Shown: in pieces, positions 35,109-44,129 of the stretch
Layout of the letters: every line of letters starts with the position of its first letter
How positions within the stretch are numbered: the first letter of the stretch is position 1
Assembly: GCA_025989215.1 (NCBI GenBank)
Contig: JAPDNP010000006.1
Location: 1-64,000 of the forward strand
Direction: 5' to 3'
DNA length: 64,000 nucleotides
Source: Neisseriaceae bacterium JH1-16
GTDB lineage: Bacteria > Pseudomonadota > Gammaproteobacteria > Burkholderiales > Chromobacteriaceae
Made by a program: the position numbers and the translations under genes
The notes under the pieces: model-generated
The model's database searches: none
What the model saw: only the letters and a program-made list of their open reading frames with translations
What the model was told of the DNA's origin: nothing

Positions 35109-35747
35109 TATTTGTTCGCGTATCGCAACTTGTTGCGGGCGCAGCCCCACACTGACCGTGGAACCGCTACTAAGTGGTCAGATTAAGTTGTCCTAATTTC
35201 CCACCTTGATGGTGGAGTTCATCTTTCTGATGATCGTTTCTATCGTGCGAATGCCGGCCACTTGACCCCCGTAGTGGCCATCAAATTGTCGATGGTGTCG
35301 GATATCTCACCATCCTCTAGGTGCAATCTCTTACGGTGGGAGAGCTGTAGCTGCCCTTCGTCACTATCCTATTAAACTCAATGCCTTAGGGACTTATGAA
35401 ATCTTTCTAAGGACTGGTTTCTATCTAAAGCTGGCTGTCACACCGATCTAAATGAGTGTCCGCTTCTCGGCCAAAGCAGTCACAATGCTGTTGTGCTTGC
35501 ATGACTGCTGTCGGCCAGAAGTGGACATCGGGGAAATTGCTCCTAAGCAGCCGTAGGCAAGTGATGCTCACAGAATGACAGGCGAGAGTGCGGCTGGCAC
35601 AATCCCTATGTCATTGGCTGCGCCACATATGGATGCCATAAATTCTCGTAGATATTGCCTGGAGTCTTCTGGTCACCTGTATCGGCAATGCTTCGTGCAT
35701 GGGTATCAGGCGCCTGTGATTGGCTGTGGGCAAGCAAGGGAGGACAA
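35109..35747. other. Gene-free stretch before the defence operon
   Basis: No frame with coding character. It contains a TTCTCGGCCAAAGCAG remnant near 35463, and a segment beginning GTCAGATTAAGTTGTCC near 35184 that looks like debris of an insertion sequence. The last 100 bases must hold the promoter of the operon that follows. Confidence 0.45.
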
Positions 35748-36941
35748 GTGGCAACACAAACAGACAAGTACGCCGCCGGCGCGCAGGGGCTCGGCTACGT
35801 CTACCAGATTCGCTTCGCGCTCGCGCACCTGATGAAGCAGGACGAAAGCCAAGCACTGCTCATCGAGGCCGACGACGACGTTGAACTGCGCGACGTCGAC
35901 GGCAAAAAGACGCTGATATCGCTGAAGCACAAGAAAGTCGGCGAGACCGTCGCCACGCTGTCGACCGACTTTTGGAAGTCGGTCCGCATCTGGCTCGACC
36001 GGTACATCCGCGATGGCAACCTCGCCTGCGACCACTCATATTGCATGGCAACGACGGCGCGCGTCGGTCCCACCTCGCTGCTTCGGTATTTCCTCGACGG
36101 TGCTGATGCCAAGCCTGCGGACTTCGCAAAGCAGCTCGTCACCGAGCTCAAGGGCTCGAAGGCGGAGCTGAGTGCGCAGATTGAAAACAAGTTCAGCTCG
36201 TTGACCGCGACCCAGCAGGACGACTTCCTGGCCCGCATCGTGATTGCCGATAGTTCGCTGCGCATCATGGAGCTGGATGCCGCCTTCGCCCCGCTTCTGC
36301 GGTCGGTGGCTGCGAAGTTCCGCACTGATGTCCGTGAACGCATGGAAGGGTGGTGGCTCAGGGAAGCTATAGAGCTTATCCAGGGCGAGCGCGAGCCCAT
36401 TACCGGCGCCGAGGTCTGGGCGAAGTTTGCGCAGGTCAACAGCGAGTACTACGACGAGCGCCTGCCAATCACCTTCGACGACGCCTACCCTGACGAGGGA
36501 ATTGACGCGATGAAAGACACCCGGCAGTTCGTCGAGCAGCTGCGGGCGATTGCCATGTCCAGCGACAGCTTGGAGATGGCAATCTTGGACTTCTACCGCG
36601 CGTTCTCCCAACGCGCACATTGGTCGCGTGTTAACGCCCTTGTCGGCGGCGAGATTCGCAAGTTCGAGCGGCGCCTGGTCGAAGAATGGAAGCGCGCCAG
36701 AGGCTGGGCCATGGTGAAGGCGCCACAGAACGAGGCCGAGTACCAAGCTGCGGGCCGCCAGCTGTATGACTGGGCAGAGAACCAGTCCAAGGGCCTGCAA
36801 ATCCGCAAGGACGTCACGGAGGACTTCGTTCGCCGCGGCAGCTTCCACATCCTCGCTGACGAGAAGCCGATGCCGCGCGTGCACTGGCATCCGCAGTTTC
36901 TTGAGCGCCTGAAGGCTGCCACGTCGAAGGTGACAGCATGA
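35748..36941 (+). CDS. ABC-three-component effector with nuclease-like N-terminus
   Basis: First gene of a three-gene operon. I start it at GTG 35748, since GGAGG lies four bases upstream; the frame is open from 35655. The 397 residues open with GAQGLGYVYQIRFALAHLM, then IEADDDVELRD and LISLKHKK. This resembles the Cap4/DUF4297-type dsDNA nuclease fold, with E40, D44 and K60 or K62 as candidate PD-(D/E)xK residues. The rest is helical, and its C-terminal part should dock with the partner proteins. Anti-phage effector is the likely role, by family and context, not by evidence here. Confidence 0.7.
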   Translation: MATQTDKYAAGAQGLGYVYQIRFALAHLMKQDESQALLIEADDDVELRDVDGKKTLISLKHKKVGETVATLSTDFWKSVRIWLDRYIRDGNLACDHSYCMATTARVGPTSLLRYFLDGADAKPADFAKQLVTELKGSKAELSAQIENKFSSLTATQQDDFLARIVIADSSLRIMELDAAFAPLLRSVAAKFRTDVRERMEGWWLREAIELIQGEREPITGAEVWAKFAQVNSEYYDERLPITFDDAYPDEGIDAMKDTRQFVEQLRAIAMSSDSLEMAILDFYRAFSQRAHWSRVNALVGGEIRKFERRLVEEWKRARGWAMVKAPQNEAEYQAAGRQLYDWAENQSKGLQIRKDVTEDFVRRGSFHILADEKPMPRVHWHPQFLERLKAATSKVTA

Positions 36942-37426
36942 GGGACTGGTCATCTCGCCCGTTTGAAGAGCGGAACCTCTTCAACCCTGCGTTTTGCGCA
37001 GTGGTCTTGGCCGCGGCCATCCGTGAGTACGAGCGTATTGCCGGGAAGCCAATGCCGTACTCCTTGACGCTGCTTGTGCTGCCGATGTGCCTACATCAGG
37101 CCTCACGTGAGGAGATTCTGGAGAACAAGCGGCGGTCGGTGCTGCGGGTCTTCGCACTGCGCCCGGACTTGCTGGTCGACTTCGCTGAACGGGCTCGGGC
37201 GCTTGTCCAGTACGCCACAGAGGCCTTCGCACTGCTCGCAAGCAAGGGCTGCATCAGAGTGGGCGATGACGGCTGCATCAGCCTCATACCTAGGCGCGTG
37301 TCATCCCAGCCGCTGAACACCGAAGACGCCGAAAGATGCCGCGCCGCTGCAGTCGTCCTCGGCCGCGATTTCGCCCAGATTAACGACCGCGTGACGGTCT
37401 ACACCAGTTTGTCCATCCGCCCATGA
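36938..37426 (+). CDS. ABC-three-component middle component
   Basis: A 162-residue soluble protein starting MRDWSSRPFEERNLFNPAFC. It overlaps both neighbours by four bases (ATGA), so the three proteins are made together. Family features of ABC-3C middle components visible here are the N-terminal RPFEERNLFNPAFCAVVLAAAI and the LPMCLHQASREEIL segment. It has no catalytic motif and is expected to bridge effector and ATPase. The C-terminal third (FAQINDRVTVYTSLSIRP) resembles the usual end of this family. Confidence 0.72.
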   Translation: MRDWSSRPFEERNLFNPAFCAVVLAAAIREYERIAGKPMPYSLTLLVLPMCLHQASREEILENKRRSVLRVFALRPDLLVDFAERARALVQYATEAFALLASKGCIRVGDDGCISLIPRRVSSQPLNTEDAERCRAAAVVLGRDFAQINDRVTVYTSLSIRP

Positions 37427-39399
37427 AGATTGCTTCTATTCATATCTACAGCCACGACGGCCGTAGGCGCGACCTCACCCTGAATCCCAATGGGCTGAAC
37501 ATCATCACCGGCCTGGCCTCAACGGGTAAGTCGTCCCTCTCGGACATCGTCGAGTACTGCATGGGAGAGGACGAGTGCAAAATTGCGGAGGGCTTCATCC
37601 GCGAGAAGGTGTCCTGGTTCGCGGTCACGTTCCAGTTTCCGCACGAGCAGGTGTTCGTCGCCAAGCCGAACCCCAAGCCGGGCCAGGTTAAGTGCTCGCT
37701 CGCAATGGTCATGCGCGGTAGGCAGATTCAGACGCCGGATTTCAACGCCCTAAAGCACAATGGTGGCGACGAACTTGTCCACGAACTGCTGTCGTCCCTG
37801 CTGGGCATTCCGGAGACCAAGACGCCTGTTCCTGAGCGCAGTAGTCGCACCGGCTACTCCGTCAACGTCAAGCACACGGTGTTCTACCTCTTCCAGAAGC
37901 AAGGCCTGGTAGCCAGTAAGGAGTTGCTGTTCTATCGACAAGCAGAGGAACATCTTCCCCAGACCATCCGTGACACCTTTGCCGTCCTCTTCGGCATCTC
38001 CAACGTCGGCGACATGGAGACTGAGGCGAACCGACGTGCGACGCAGCGCGAGCTGAAGATTGCTCAGAAAGAACTGAAGCTGGCACAAGAGACTGAGGAC
38101 GCATTGGACACGCGCGGCTTGGGCCTGCTGGGTGAGGCGCGGGCTGTGGGTATCCCTTTCAGCAACTCGCCAAGTCGTGCCAAGCCGAGTACGGACGGAG
38201 CCGAGAGCGACCTGGTCGCGTCCCTTCGGGAAGTCCTTAGCTGGCGGCCCGGGCAGGTAGCGCTCATGGCCGAGAGTCAAATGGCGAAGCTCCAGGCACG
38301 TCGTTCAAATCTACGGACAGAGCGCCGCCAGGTCCTCGACCAGATTGCATCCGCGCAGAGGTACGTCAAAGGCGCGTCAGACTTCCAGACCGAGGCCCAG
38401 GAGCAGCGTTCCCGGCTTGAGTCCATCAATGCGCTGCCGCGAGCGTCGAATGGTGCTTGGCAGTGGCCGTTCCTGAAAGAGGAAGACGCCCGCATGGATG
38501 GAGTTGCTCAATCACTGATGGCCGAGCTATCGAGCCTGAACAGAGAGCTTGAGTACGTTGGCGGCGCGCGCCCTCGCCTGGATGAGCACCTGGCAGCGCT
38601 CACCGACCGCGCCAGCCAACTGAAGGACGCCATCCGTGAAGTCGAAGTCGATCTCAACGCAGCGGTCCTGACCGATGAGAAGGCAGCAACCCAAGAAGAC
38701 GCCAACGAGCGTGCTCAGAAGGTTCAAGGCCGAATCAGCTTCTACTTGGACAGCTTGAATCCAAGCAATGCCATCAGCACGCTGAAGCTCAAAGTCGAGC
38801 GCCTGCAGGCGAAGCTCGACCAGATTAAAGAGAGCGCGGACGCCGGCAACGATGCAGACGCGCGGATGGAATCGGTCATTACCCACGTCTCCAACACCAT
38901 GACCTCGTTGGTGAAGGAGTTCAAGGCTTTCTTCTCGGAGTTTCCGTTCCGGCTGGACATGCGCAACCTAACCGTAGTAGTGCAGCGTCCAGGCAATCCA
39001 GTTCCGATGATTCGCACCGGCGGCGGCGCGAACTGGCTGGCGTATCACATCTCTGCTCTGCTGGCCCTGCACCACTACGCATCGGAAAACCACATCCCTA
39101 TACCTCGCTTCCTGATGCTGGACCAGCCGACGCAGGTCTATTTCCCGTCGCAGACCATCTACGAGTCGGTGGCGGGGGATGCGGAGCAGGTCAAGCGCGT
39201 GGATGCCGACCTAGAGGCCGCCATGAAGCTGTTTGAGACGCTGCTGAACTATACGAAGGAACTGGTCCCTGGCTTCCAGCTCATCGTCACCGAGCATGCT
39301 AACTTTACTGATGATTGGTTCCAGGACGCCCTGATCGAAGAGCCGTGGATGAATCCGCCGGCGCTTGTGCCGCAAGACTGGCCGAGCTGGAGCAAGTAA
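37423..39399 (+). CDS. DUF3732-type ABC/SMC-like ATPase
   Basis: The 658-residue ATPase of the system. The Walker A motif GLASTGKS is at 30-37 and the D-box LMLDQPTQ at about 564-571. GGGANWLAYH, about 60 residues earlier, takes the place of the ABC signature, and EHANF at 624-628 is the H-loop. A long coiled coil (about 185-475) links the two half domains, as in SMC, RecN and Rad50. It probably senses DNA or an invasion signal and gates the effector. It ends 416 bases before attR, in the usual place for cargo of an integrated element. Confidence 0.82.
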   Translation: MKIASIHIYSHDGRRRDLTLNPNGLNIITGLASTGKSSLSDIVEYCMGEDECKIAEGFIREKVSWFAVTFQFPHEQVFVAKPNPKPGQVKCSLAMVMRGRQIQTPDFNALKHNGGDELVHELLSSLLGIPETKTPVPERSSRTGYSVNVKHTVFYLFQKQGLVASKELLFYRQAEEHLPQTIRDTFAVLFGISNVGDMETEANRRATQRELKIAQKELKLAQETEDALDTRGLGLLGEARAVGIPFSNSPSRAKPSTDGAESDLVASLREVLSWRPGQVALMAESQMAKLQARRSNLRTERRQVLDQIASAQRYVKGASDFQTEAQEQRSRLESINALPRASNGAWQWPFLKEEDARMDGVAQSLMAELSSLNRELEYVGGARPRLDEHLAALTDRASQLKDAIREVEVDLNAAVLTDEKAATQEDANERAQKVQGRISFYLDSLNPSNAISTLKLKVERLQAKLDQIKESADAGNDADARMESVITHVSNTMTSLVKEFKAFFSEFPFRLDMRNLTVVVQRPGNPVPMIRTGGGANWLAYHISALLALHHYASENHIPIPRFLMLDQPTQVYFPSQTIYESVAGDAEQVKRVDADLEAAMKLFETLLNYTKELVPGFQLIVTEHANFTDDWFQDALIEEPWMNPPALVPQDWPSWSK

Positions 39400-39815
39400 T
39401 CAGCTATAAGCAAGAATACTGCAACGACCAGCGCTCCTACCCGAGACTCCGGCGCCGGTCAACTAAGCCGTTGAACGACTGCTTACGGGCGTCTAGTTCT
39501 GCAAAGCGTACGACCGCAACCGCTTTATGGCAGTCGTTCATGAATTAGGCATAATCGTCTGCTCTGGCCGAGGAGAGGCCTTTCGAGCGGGATGCTGGGA
39601 AGGACTGCTCTTGGTCGGTAGCACGCATCCGGCGCCCTACCTCTACGTTGTCGTACCCGCCGAATAGTCAGATTTCGGCCAACAACCAAGGAGTCTGCCA
39701 TGGTGGACTCTTCTGGCTCCAGTAGATATTCCTGCTCTATGATTGGTCGAGGCGAGTATCGCAAGCGAAAGGAAGTTCACCCAGGTCGCTACTTTCGGCC
39801 GCATGGGGTACAGTC
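39400..39815. other. Gene-free stretch at the right end of the island
   Basis: No coding frame with support. It holds a TTCGGCCAAC copy at 39674. If the element circularises, the minus strand from 39815 leftward becomes the new end of the recombinase gene, open for 27 further codons. Confidence 0.45.
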
Positions 39816-39831
39816 CCCCGTGGGGACGCCA
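39816..39831 (+). repeat. attR: second copy of the tRNA-Glu 3' end
   Basis: CCCCGTGGGGACGCCA, identical to 10983-10998 and in the same orientation. The bases to its left (CATGGGGTACAGT) do not continue the tRNA, so only the 3' end is present. Confidence 0.85.
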
Positions 39832-39839
39832 GTTATATC

Positions 39840-39878
39840 AAAAAGCGCTTGAGGAAACTCAGGCGCTTTTTGTTTTTT
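39840..39878 (+). terminator. Strong terminator, probably the original end of the tRNA operon
   Basis: AAAAAGCGCTTGAG pairs with CTCAGGCGCTTTTT (one G-U) around GAAA and is followed by TGTTTTTT. It lies eight bases beyond attR. Before integration it would have stood eight bases after tRNA-Glu. Confidence 0.85.
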
Positions 39879-40061
39879 CGCTGGCTGGCTTTTGTTTTTC
39901 TCCCGCTTATTTCATTTCTTATTGTCTTTTTCCGCTAAATCCCTATTCCATCCCAAGCAGTTTTTTTGCAGGGCTCTGTGGAATGGGGCGGTGAATCGCA
40001 GGACTTCGGCCAATACTTAAGGCAGGCTGGCCGTCTTATGGCCGGGCAGGGGGAGATATCC

Positions 40062-40481
40062 ATGCGCCTTACCGCGAGACTCGTCGGCGCCGCCTTGCTG
40101 TTGGCGACGCTCGGTGCCTGTTCGGACCGCCAGGACAATCACTACGCCAGTTACGAGGAGGCGAAGTCCGTTGGCGCGGTTGATCACGGTTGGGTGCCCG
40201 ATTGGCTGCCTGCCGATACCGGAGCGATCGACGAGGCGCACGATCTCGACACCAACCGCAGCATGGTGCGCTTCGCCTTGCCCGACAACAAGACGCTGGC
40301 CTTGCCACTTGATTGCGCCCCGGCGATACCGGAGCGGCTCAGCAAGCCGTTCGATACGGCATCATGGTGGCCGGCCACTGTGCCATCCCCGGCGGACGAG
40401 TCTCATCATTACTACCGTTGCGTCGATGAAGGCCTGGTTGCCGTCGACGAGCAGCGCGGTCTCGGTTACGTTTGGCAGTAG
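40062..40481 (+). CDS. Hypothetical lipoprotein
   Basis: A 139-residue protein, MRLTARLVGAALLLATLGAC then SDRQ: a signal peptide with lipobox LGAC, Cys at residue 20. GGGGGAG lies upstream of the ATG at 40062. The mature domain contains two more Cys residues (LDCAPAIPER and YYRCVDEG), which could form a disulfide. It looks like the unnamed YbbD-type envelope lipoproteins, but I cannot name it. First gene right of the island. Confidence 0.7.
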   Translation: MRLTARLVGAALLLATLGACSDRQDNHYASYEEAKSVGAVDHGWVPDWLPADTGAIDEAHDLDTNRSMVRFALPDNKTLALPLDCAPAIPERLSKPFDTASWWPATVPSPADESHHYYRCVDEGLVAVDEQRGLGYVWQ

Positions 40482-40694
40482 CCGAGGCGTTTTGGCTTTG
40501 GACGTGTCCATCGTGTCATCGGCCTCTCAGCCCATCTCAGGTGGCTGCGGCAACCTTCCCTTTCCCAGTTCGGCCAACGTTGGTCGAATCCAGCTGGAAC
40601 TCAATTAAGTGCTGGATGCAATGTCATGGTTGCGCGCCTCGGTATCGGCGATCCGTGCCGCGGCATTGTGCATGGACGTTTAGCAGAGCCTGTC

Positions 40695-41107
40695 ATGGCG
40701 GTTCGTTGGACTCATATCACCATCCGGGTTAGCGACGCTGGAGCGTTCATCGCTTTCTTTGCCCGCTATGGTGGGCTGCAATTGCTGCGCGATAGGCGTC
40801 AGGAGGGCGGTAGCACCGTCTGGTTCGGCCCGGCTGCGGTGACTACGGCAGTGTCGTTGTTCGTCGTACTGCTGTTGCCCGGCCACGCCACGGCCCCGTT
40901 CGACCAATTCGGCTTCCTGTGTGACTTGAGCGAGGAGGTCGACCGGATTGCCGCAATAGCCGAGCAAGGGGGGGCTTGCTGCTTAGCGTGCCGCGTGACA
41001 GCGGCGGTAGCATCGCCTATTGGATGACGATCGAGGAACACGACGGGCATCGCTATGAGTTCACCCATGGCCAGCCCTTGATGGAGCTGGCCGCGAATGT
41101 GAACTGA
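40695..41107 (+). pseudogene. VOC/glyoxalase-family protein, frameshifted in a G7 run
   Basis: The frame from 40695 reads MAVRWTHITIRVSDAGAFIA and onward as a VOC-superfamily metal-binding fold, up to EQGGA. It then leaves the family pattern at a run of seven G (near 40968-40974). In another frame the sequence continues LLSVPRDSGGSIAYWMTIEE then HDGHRYEFTHGQPLMELAAN, with the expected VOC C-terminus, and stops at 41107. One inserted or lost G restores a single 130-odd-residue protein. It may be a true pseudogene, a switchable gene or a sequencing error. Confidence 0.7.
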
Positions 41108-41165
41108 GGGGAGGGGGATGCACCGTCAGTTGACAGTGCATCCGAAAGAAACGCCCGGGCGCCGA

Positions 41166-41654
41166 CTAAAGAAACCAGGCCAGCATTACCGTGGCGAGCA
41201 TCGCGAAGGCGCAGCCGATCTTGGCAACGGTGCCGATGATGAAGCCGAGGAAGGTGCCGATGCCGACCCGGCCAGCCTGGCGCAGGTCCTGACGGGCGGC
41301 AAATTCTCCGGCTGCCGCGCCGAGCAGCGGCCCTAGCAGCACGCCGGGCAGGCCGAAAAACAGGCCGACGAGGCTGCCGATGAACGCTCCCCACAGCGCT
41401 TGCCGACTGGCGCCGGTGGCCTTGGCGCCGAGCAGGCCGGCGAAGGCGTCGATCAGCAGGCCGACGCAGGTCAGGACGACCAGCACCAGCAGCGTCAGTG
41501 GGCCGAGGTGCTGGAAATCGTCGAGCCAGGCGGCCAGCAGAAAGCCGCCGAACATCAGCGGCAGGCCCGGCAGGGCGGGGAAGATCGTGCCCGTCAGGCC
41601 GAGCAGCACCAGGACGGTGGCGCCGGCGTAGCCGGCGATGTCGGGTAGCGGCAT
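41166..41654 (-). CDS. DUF456-family membrane protein
   Basis: A 162-residue integral membrane protein with about five helices and two Gly-rich turns (FPALPGLPLMFGG and GAFIGSLVGLFFGLPGVLLGPLLGA) typical of DUF456. Its ATG shares a base with the TGA of ppk1 (TGATG), so translation is coupled. Function unknown. A final helix pair (GTFLGFIIGTVAKIGCAFAML) closes the domain. Confidence 0.85.
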   Translation of the reverse strand: MPLPDIAGYAGATVLVLLGLTGTIFPALPGLPLMFGGFLLAAWLDDFQHLGPLTLLVLVVLTCVGLLIDAFAGLLGAKATGASRQALWGAFIGSLVGLFFGLPGVLLGPLLGAAAGEFAARQDLRQAGRVGIGTFLGFIIGTVAKIGCAFAMLATVMLAWFL

Positions 41655-43708
41655 CAACGCGCGTACTCGGCGAGCAGGGTTTCCTGCGCCGAGCGCTCAC
41701 GACCGCGCGAGCTCTTGCGCCGGTAGCTGCCATCGGCCTGCATCTCCCATGCATTGACGTTGTCGTCGAGGTAGAGCCGCAGGCCTTCCTTGATCATCCG
41801 GCGCTTCAGTTTCGGGTCGCGGATCGGCGTGCAGGTTTCGATACGACGGAAGAAGTTGCGGCCCATCCAGTCGGCACTGGCAATGTACAGGTCTTCCTTC
41901 TTGTCATTCAGGAAGTAGAACACCCGGGTGTGCTCGAGGAAGCGGCCGACGATGGAGCGCACGGTGATGTTCTCGGATAGGCCGGCCACGCCGGGGCGCA
42001 GCGCGCAGACGCCACGGATGATCAGCTGGATCTTCACGCCGGCCTGGCTGGCGCGGTACAGCGCCTGGATGACCTGTGGTTCCAGCAGGGCGTTCATCTT
42101 GGCGATGACCAGTGCCGGTCGACCGGCCTCGGCATGCTCGATCTCGCGCTCGATCGACTCCATCACCATGCCGTGCAGGGTGAACGGGCTTTGCGACAGT
42201 TGATTGAGCTTGCCGGCGCGGCCAAGGCCGGTGAGCTGGATGAAGATGTCGTTGACGTCGTTGGCGAGCTCTTCGTCGCAGGTCATCAAGCCGAAGTCGG
42301 TGTAGAGGCGGGCGGTGCGTGGGTGGTAATTGCCGGTGCCCAGGTGGACATAGCGGCGCAGCTGGCCGTCCTCGCGGCGCACCACCATCAGCATCTTGGC
42401 GTGCACCTTGTAGCCGAACACGCCGTAGACCACGTGCGCGCCGGCATCCTCCAGCTGCGAGGCCCAACTGATATTGGCTTCTTCGTCGAAGCGCGCCATC
42501 AGTTCGACCACCACCGTCACCTGCTTGCCGGCGCGTGCCGCCGCGATCAGCGAGTCCATCAGCACCGAGTCGGTGCCGGTACGGTAGACGGTCATCTTGA
42601 TCGCCACGACCTGAGGGTCGGTAGCGGCCAGCAGCAGCAGGTCGATCACCGGCTGGAACGACTGGTAGGGATGGTGCAGCAGCAGGTCGCCCTGGCGCAG
42701 GGCCTCGAACAAGTTGGACTTCTTCTCCAGCAGCGGCGGTAGCGTCGGCTGGAATGGCAGGAACTTCAGTTCCGGGCGGTCGACCAGGTCGGGCACCTGC
42801 ATCAGCCGCACCAGGTTGACCGGACCGTCGACGCGGAAGATCTCGTCGCGGTTCAGGTTGAACTGGGTGAGCAGGAAGTCTTCCATGTGCGCCGGGCAGG
42901 TGTCGGCGATTTCGAGCCGTACCGCTTCGCCGAACTGGCGATGGCGCAATTCGCCCTGCAACGCGGTGCGCAGGTTCTTGAGGTCTTCCTCTTCCACCGT
43001 CAGTTCGCTGTTGCGGGTAACGCGGAACTGGTAGCAGCCCTTCACCGTCATGCCGAGGAACAGCTCGTGCACGTGCGAGTGCAGAATCGACGACAGGAAC
43101 ACGAAGCCGTGCTGGCCGCCGACCAGTTCGGATGGCAGCTTGATCACGCGTGGCAGAATGCGCGGCGCCTGCACGATGGCAATGCCCGACTGTCGGCCGA
43201 ACGCGTCGCGCCCTTCCAGTTCCACCGCGAAATTGAGCGACTTGTTCAGCACCTTCGGAAACGGATGCGAAGGGTCGAGGCCGATCGGCGTCAACACCGG
43301 CATCAGTTCGCGGAAGAAGTAGCCGCGGATCCACTCGCGCTGCTCCGGTGTCCATTCCGAGCGGCGCAGGAACACGATGCCTTCTTCGCGCAGTGCCGGC
43401 AGCAGCACCTCGCGCAGCACGCCGTATTGCGTTCGAACCAGCTCGTGTGCCGCACGGGTGATCTTGTCCAGCGTCTGTCGCGGCGTGGCGCCGTCGGGCA
43501 GGATGCGGCTGGGGGTGAGCTGATCGGTGTCCTTCAGCCAGGCGACGCGGACCTCGAAGAATTCGTCGAGGTTGGACGAGACGATGCAGAGAAACTTCAG
43601 GCGCTCCAGTAGCGGTAGCGCTTCGTCTTCGGCTTGCGCCAGCACGCGGCGGTTGAATTCGAGCAGACCAAGTTCACGGTTGAGCAGCAGATCGTGCGGT
43701 TGGGACAT
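41654..43708 (-). CDS. ppk1: Polyphosphate kinase 1
   Basis: Makes inorganic polyphosphate from ATP; a peripheral membrane enzyme. The 684 residues begin LLNRELGLLEFNRRVLAQ, the family N-terminus. The autophosphorylated histidine is H436 in GYKVHAKM, and a second is in VHLGTGNYHPRTARLYTDFG. I start at ATG 43708; the frame opens 11 codons earlier without family support, and the ribosome site is weak. The gene precedes the DUF456 protein. No ppx lies beside it. Confidence 0.96.
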   Translation of the reverse strand: MSQPHDLLLNRELGLLEFNRRVLAQAEDEALPLLERLKFLCIVSSNLDEFFEVRVAWLKDTDQLTPSRILPDGATPRQTLDKITRAAHELVRTQYGVLREVLLPALREEGIVFLRRSEWTPEQREWIRGYFFRELMPVLTPIGLDPSHPFPKVLNKSLNFAVELEGRDAFGRQSGIAIVQAPRILPRVIKLPSELVGGQHGFVFLSSILHSHVHELFLGMTVKGCYQFRVTRNSELTVEEEDLKNLRTALQGELRHRQFGEAVRLEIADTCPAHMEDFLLTQFNLNRDEIFRVDGPVNLVRLMQVPDLVDRPELKFLPFQPTLPPLLEKKSNLFEALRQGDLLLHHPYQSFQPVIDLLLLAATDPQVVAIKMTVYRTGTDSVLMDSLIAAARAGKQVTVVVELMARFDEEANISWASQLEDAGAHVVYGVFGYKVHAKMLMVVRREDGQLRRYVHLGTGNYHPRTARLYTDFGLMTCDEELANDVNDIFIQLTGLGRAGKLNQLSQSPFTLHGMVMESIEREIEHAEAGRPALVIAKMNALLEPQVIQALYRASQAGVKIQLIIRGVCALRPGVAGLSENITVRSIVGRFLEHTRVFYFLNDKKEDLYIASADWMGRNFFRRIETCTPIRDPKLKRRMIKEGLRLYLDDNVNAWEMQADGSYRRKSSRGRERSAQETLLAEYAR

Positions 43709-43738
43709 ACGGAGTCTTCGTTTCTGCGGTGATCGGGA

Positions 43739-43765
43739 CAAAAAAGCCCTCGAAACGAGGGCTGG
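43739..43765 (-). terminator. Intrinsic terminator of yggX
   Basis: On the minus strand, AGCCCTCG and CGAGGGCT form an 8-bp stem with a TTT loop, followed by TTTTTTG. It separates yggX from ppk1. Confidence 0.88.
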
Positions 43766-43773
43766 GGATGTAT

Positions 43774-44049
43774 TTACTGAGCGGCTGGCGGCACGTAGCC
43801 GGCCGGGGCATCGGCGCCTTGGCCGAAGAAGTAGGCTTCCAACTGGGCCATCAGGTATTGGCGCGCACGGGGGTCGGCCAGGCTCAGACGGTTTTCGTTG
43901 ATCAGCATCGTCTGGTGTTTCAGCCAGCCTTGCCAGGCTTCTTTCGAGACGCTTTCGTACAGGCGCTTGCCCATTTCGCCGGGCAGCGGGGGGAAGTCCA
44001 TGCCTTCCGCTTCGCGGCCAAGCTTTACACAGTTAACCATGCGGGTCAT
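43774..44049 (-). CDS. yggX: Fe(II)-trafficking / oxidative damage protection protein
   Basis: A 91-residue protein with the YggX pattern: [40 protein letters not shown], then [20 protein letters not shown]. It protects iron-sulfur proteins and eases iron movement under oxidative stress. C7 in the VNCVKL segment is the conserved cysteine. Translation may start at M4 (44040). Its terminator lies ten bases after the stop, so it appears monocistronic. One minus-strand copy of TTCGGCCAA lies inside it (43819). Confidence 0.93.
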   Translation of the reverse strand: MTRMVNCVKLGREAEGMDFPPLPGEMGKRLYESVSKEAWQGWLKHQTMLINENRLSLADPRARQYLMAQLEAYFFGQGADAPAGYVPPAAQ

Positions 44050-44129
44050 CGGGGGATTCCTTGCTCTGATAATCGAATACTAATGGCCAATTGTGTCACA
44101 GAGGCGAGCGAGAGGCCATAAGCCGCGCA

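Larger units (their letters stand above)
10983..39831. mobile_element. Genomic island integrated in tRNA-Glu (satellite-like, with stress and defence cargo)
   Basis: The last 16 bases of tRNA-Glu (CCCCGTGGGGACGCCA, 10983-10998) recur at 39816-39831 in the same orientation, bounding 28.8 kb. A large serine recombinase abuts the left repeat. Content is accessory throughout: phage-type replication genes, many short orphan genes, an IS, a frameshifted transporter fragment, stress proteins and a three-gene ATPase/nuclease operon. The TTCGGCCAA repeat of the core is about 3.8 times less dense here (5 copies in 28.8 kb against 23 in 35 kb). Past the right repeat is a strong terminator that would suit the tRNA operon. 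Excision itself is inferred, not shown. Confidence 0.85.
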
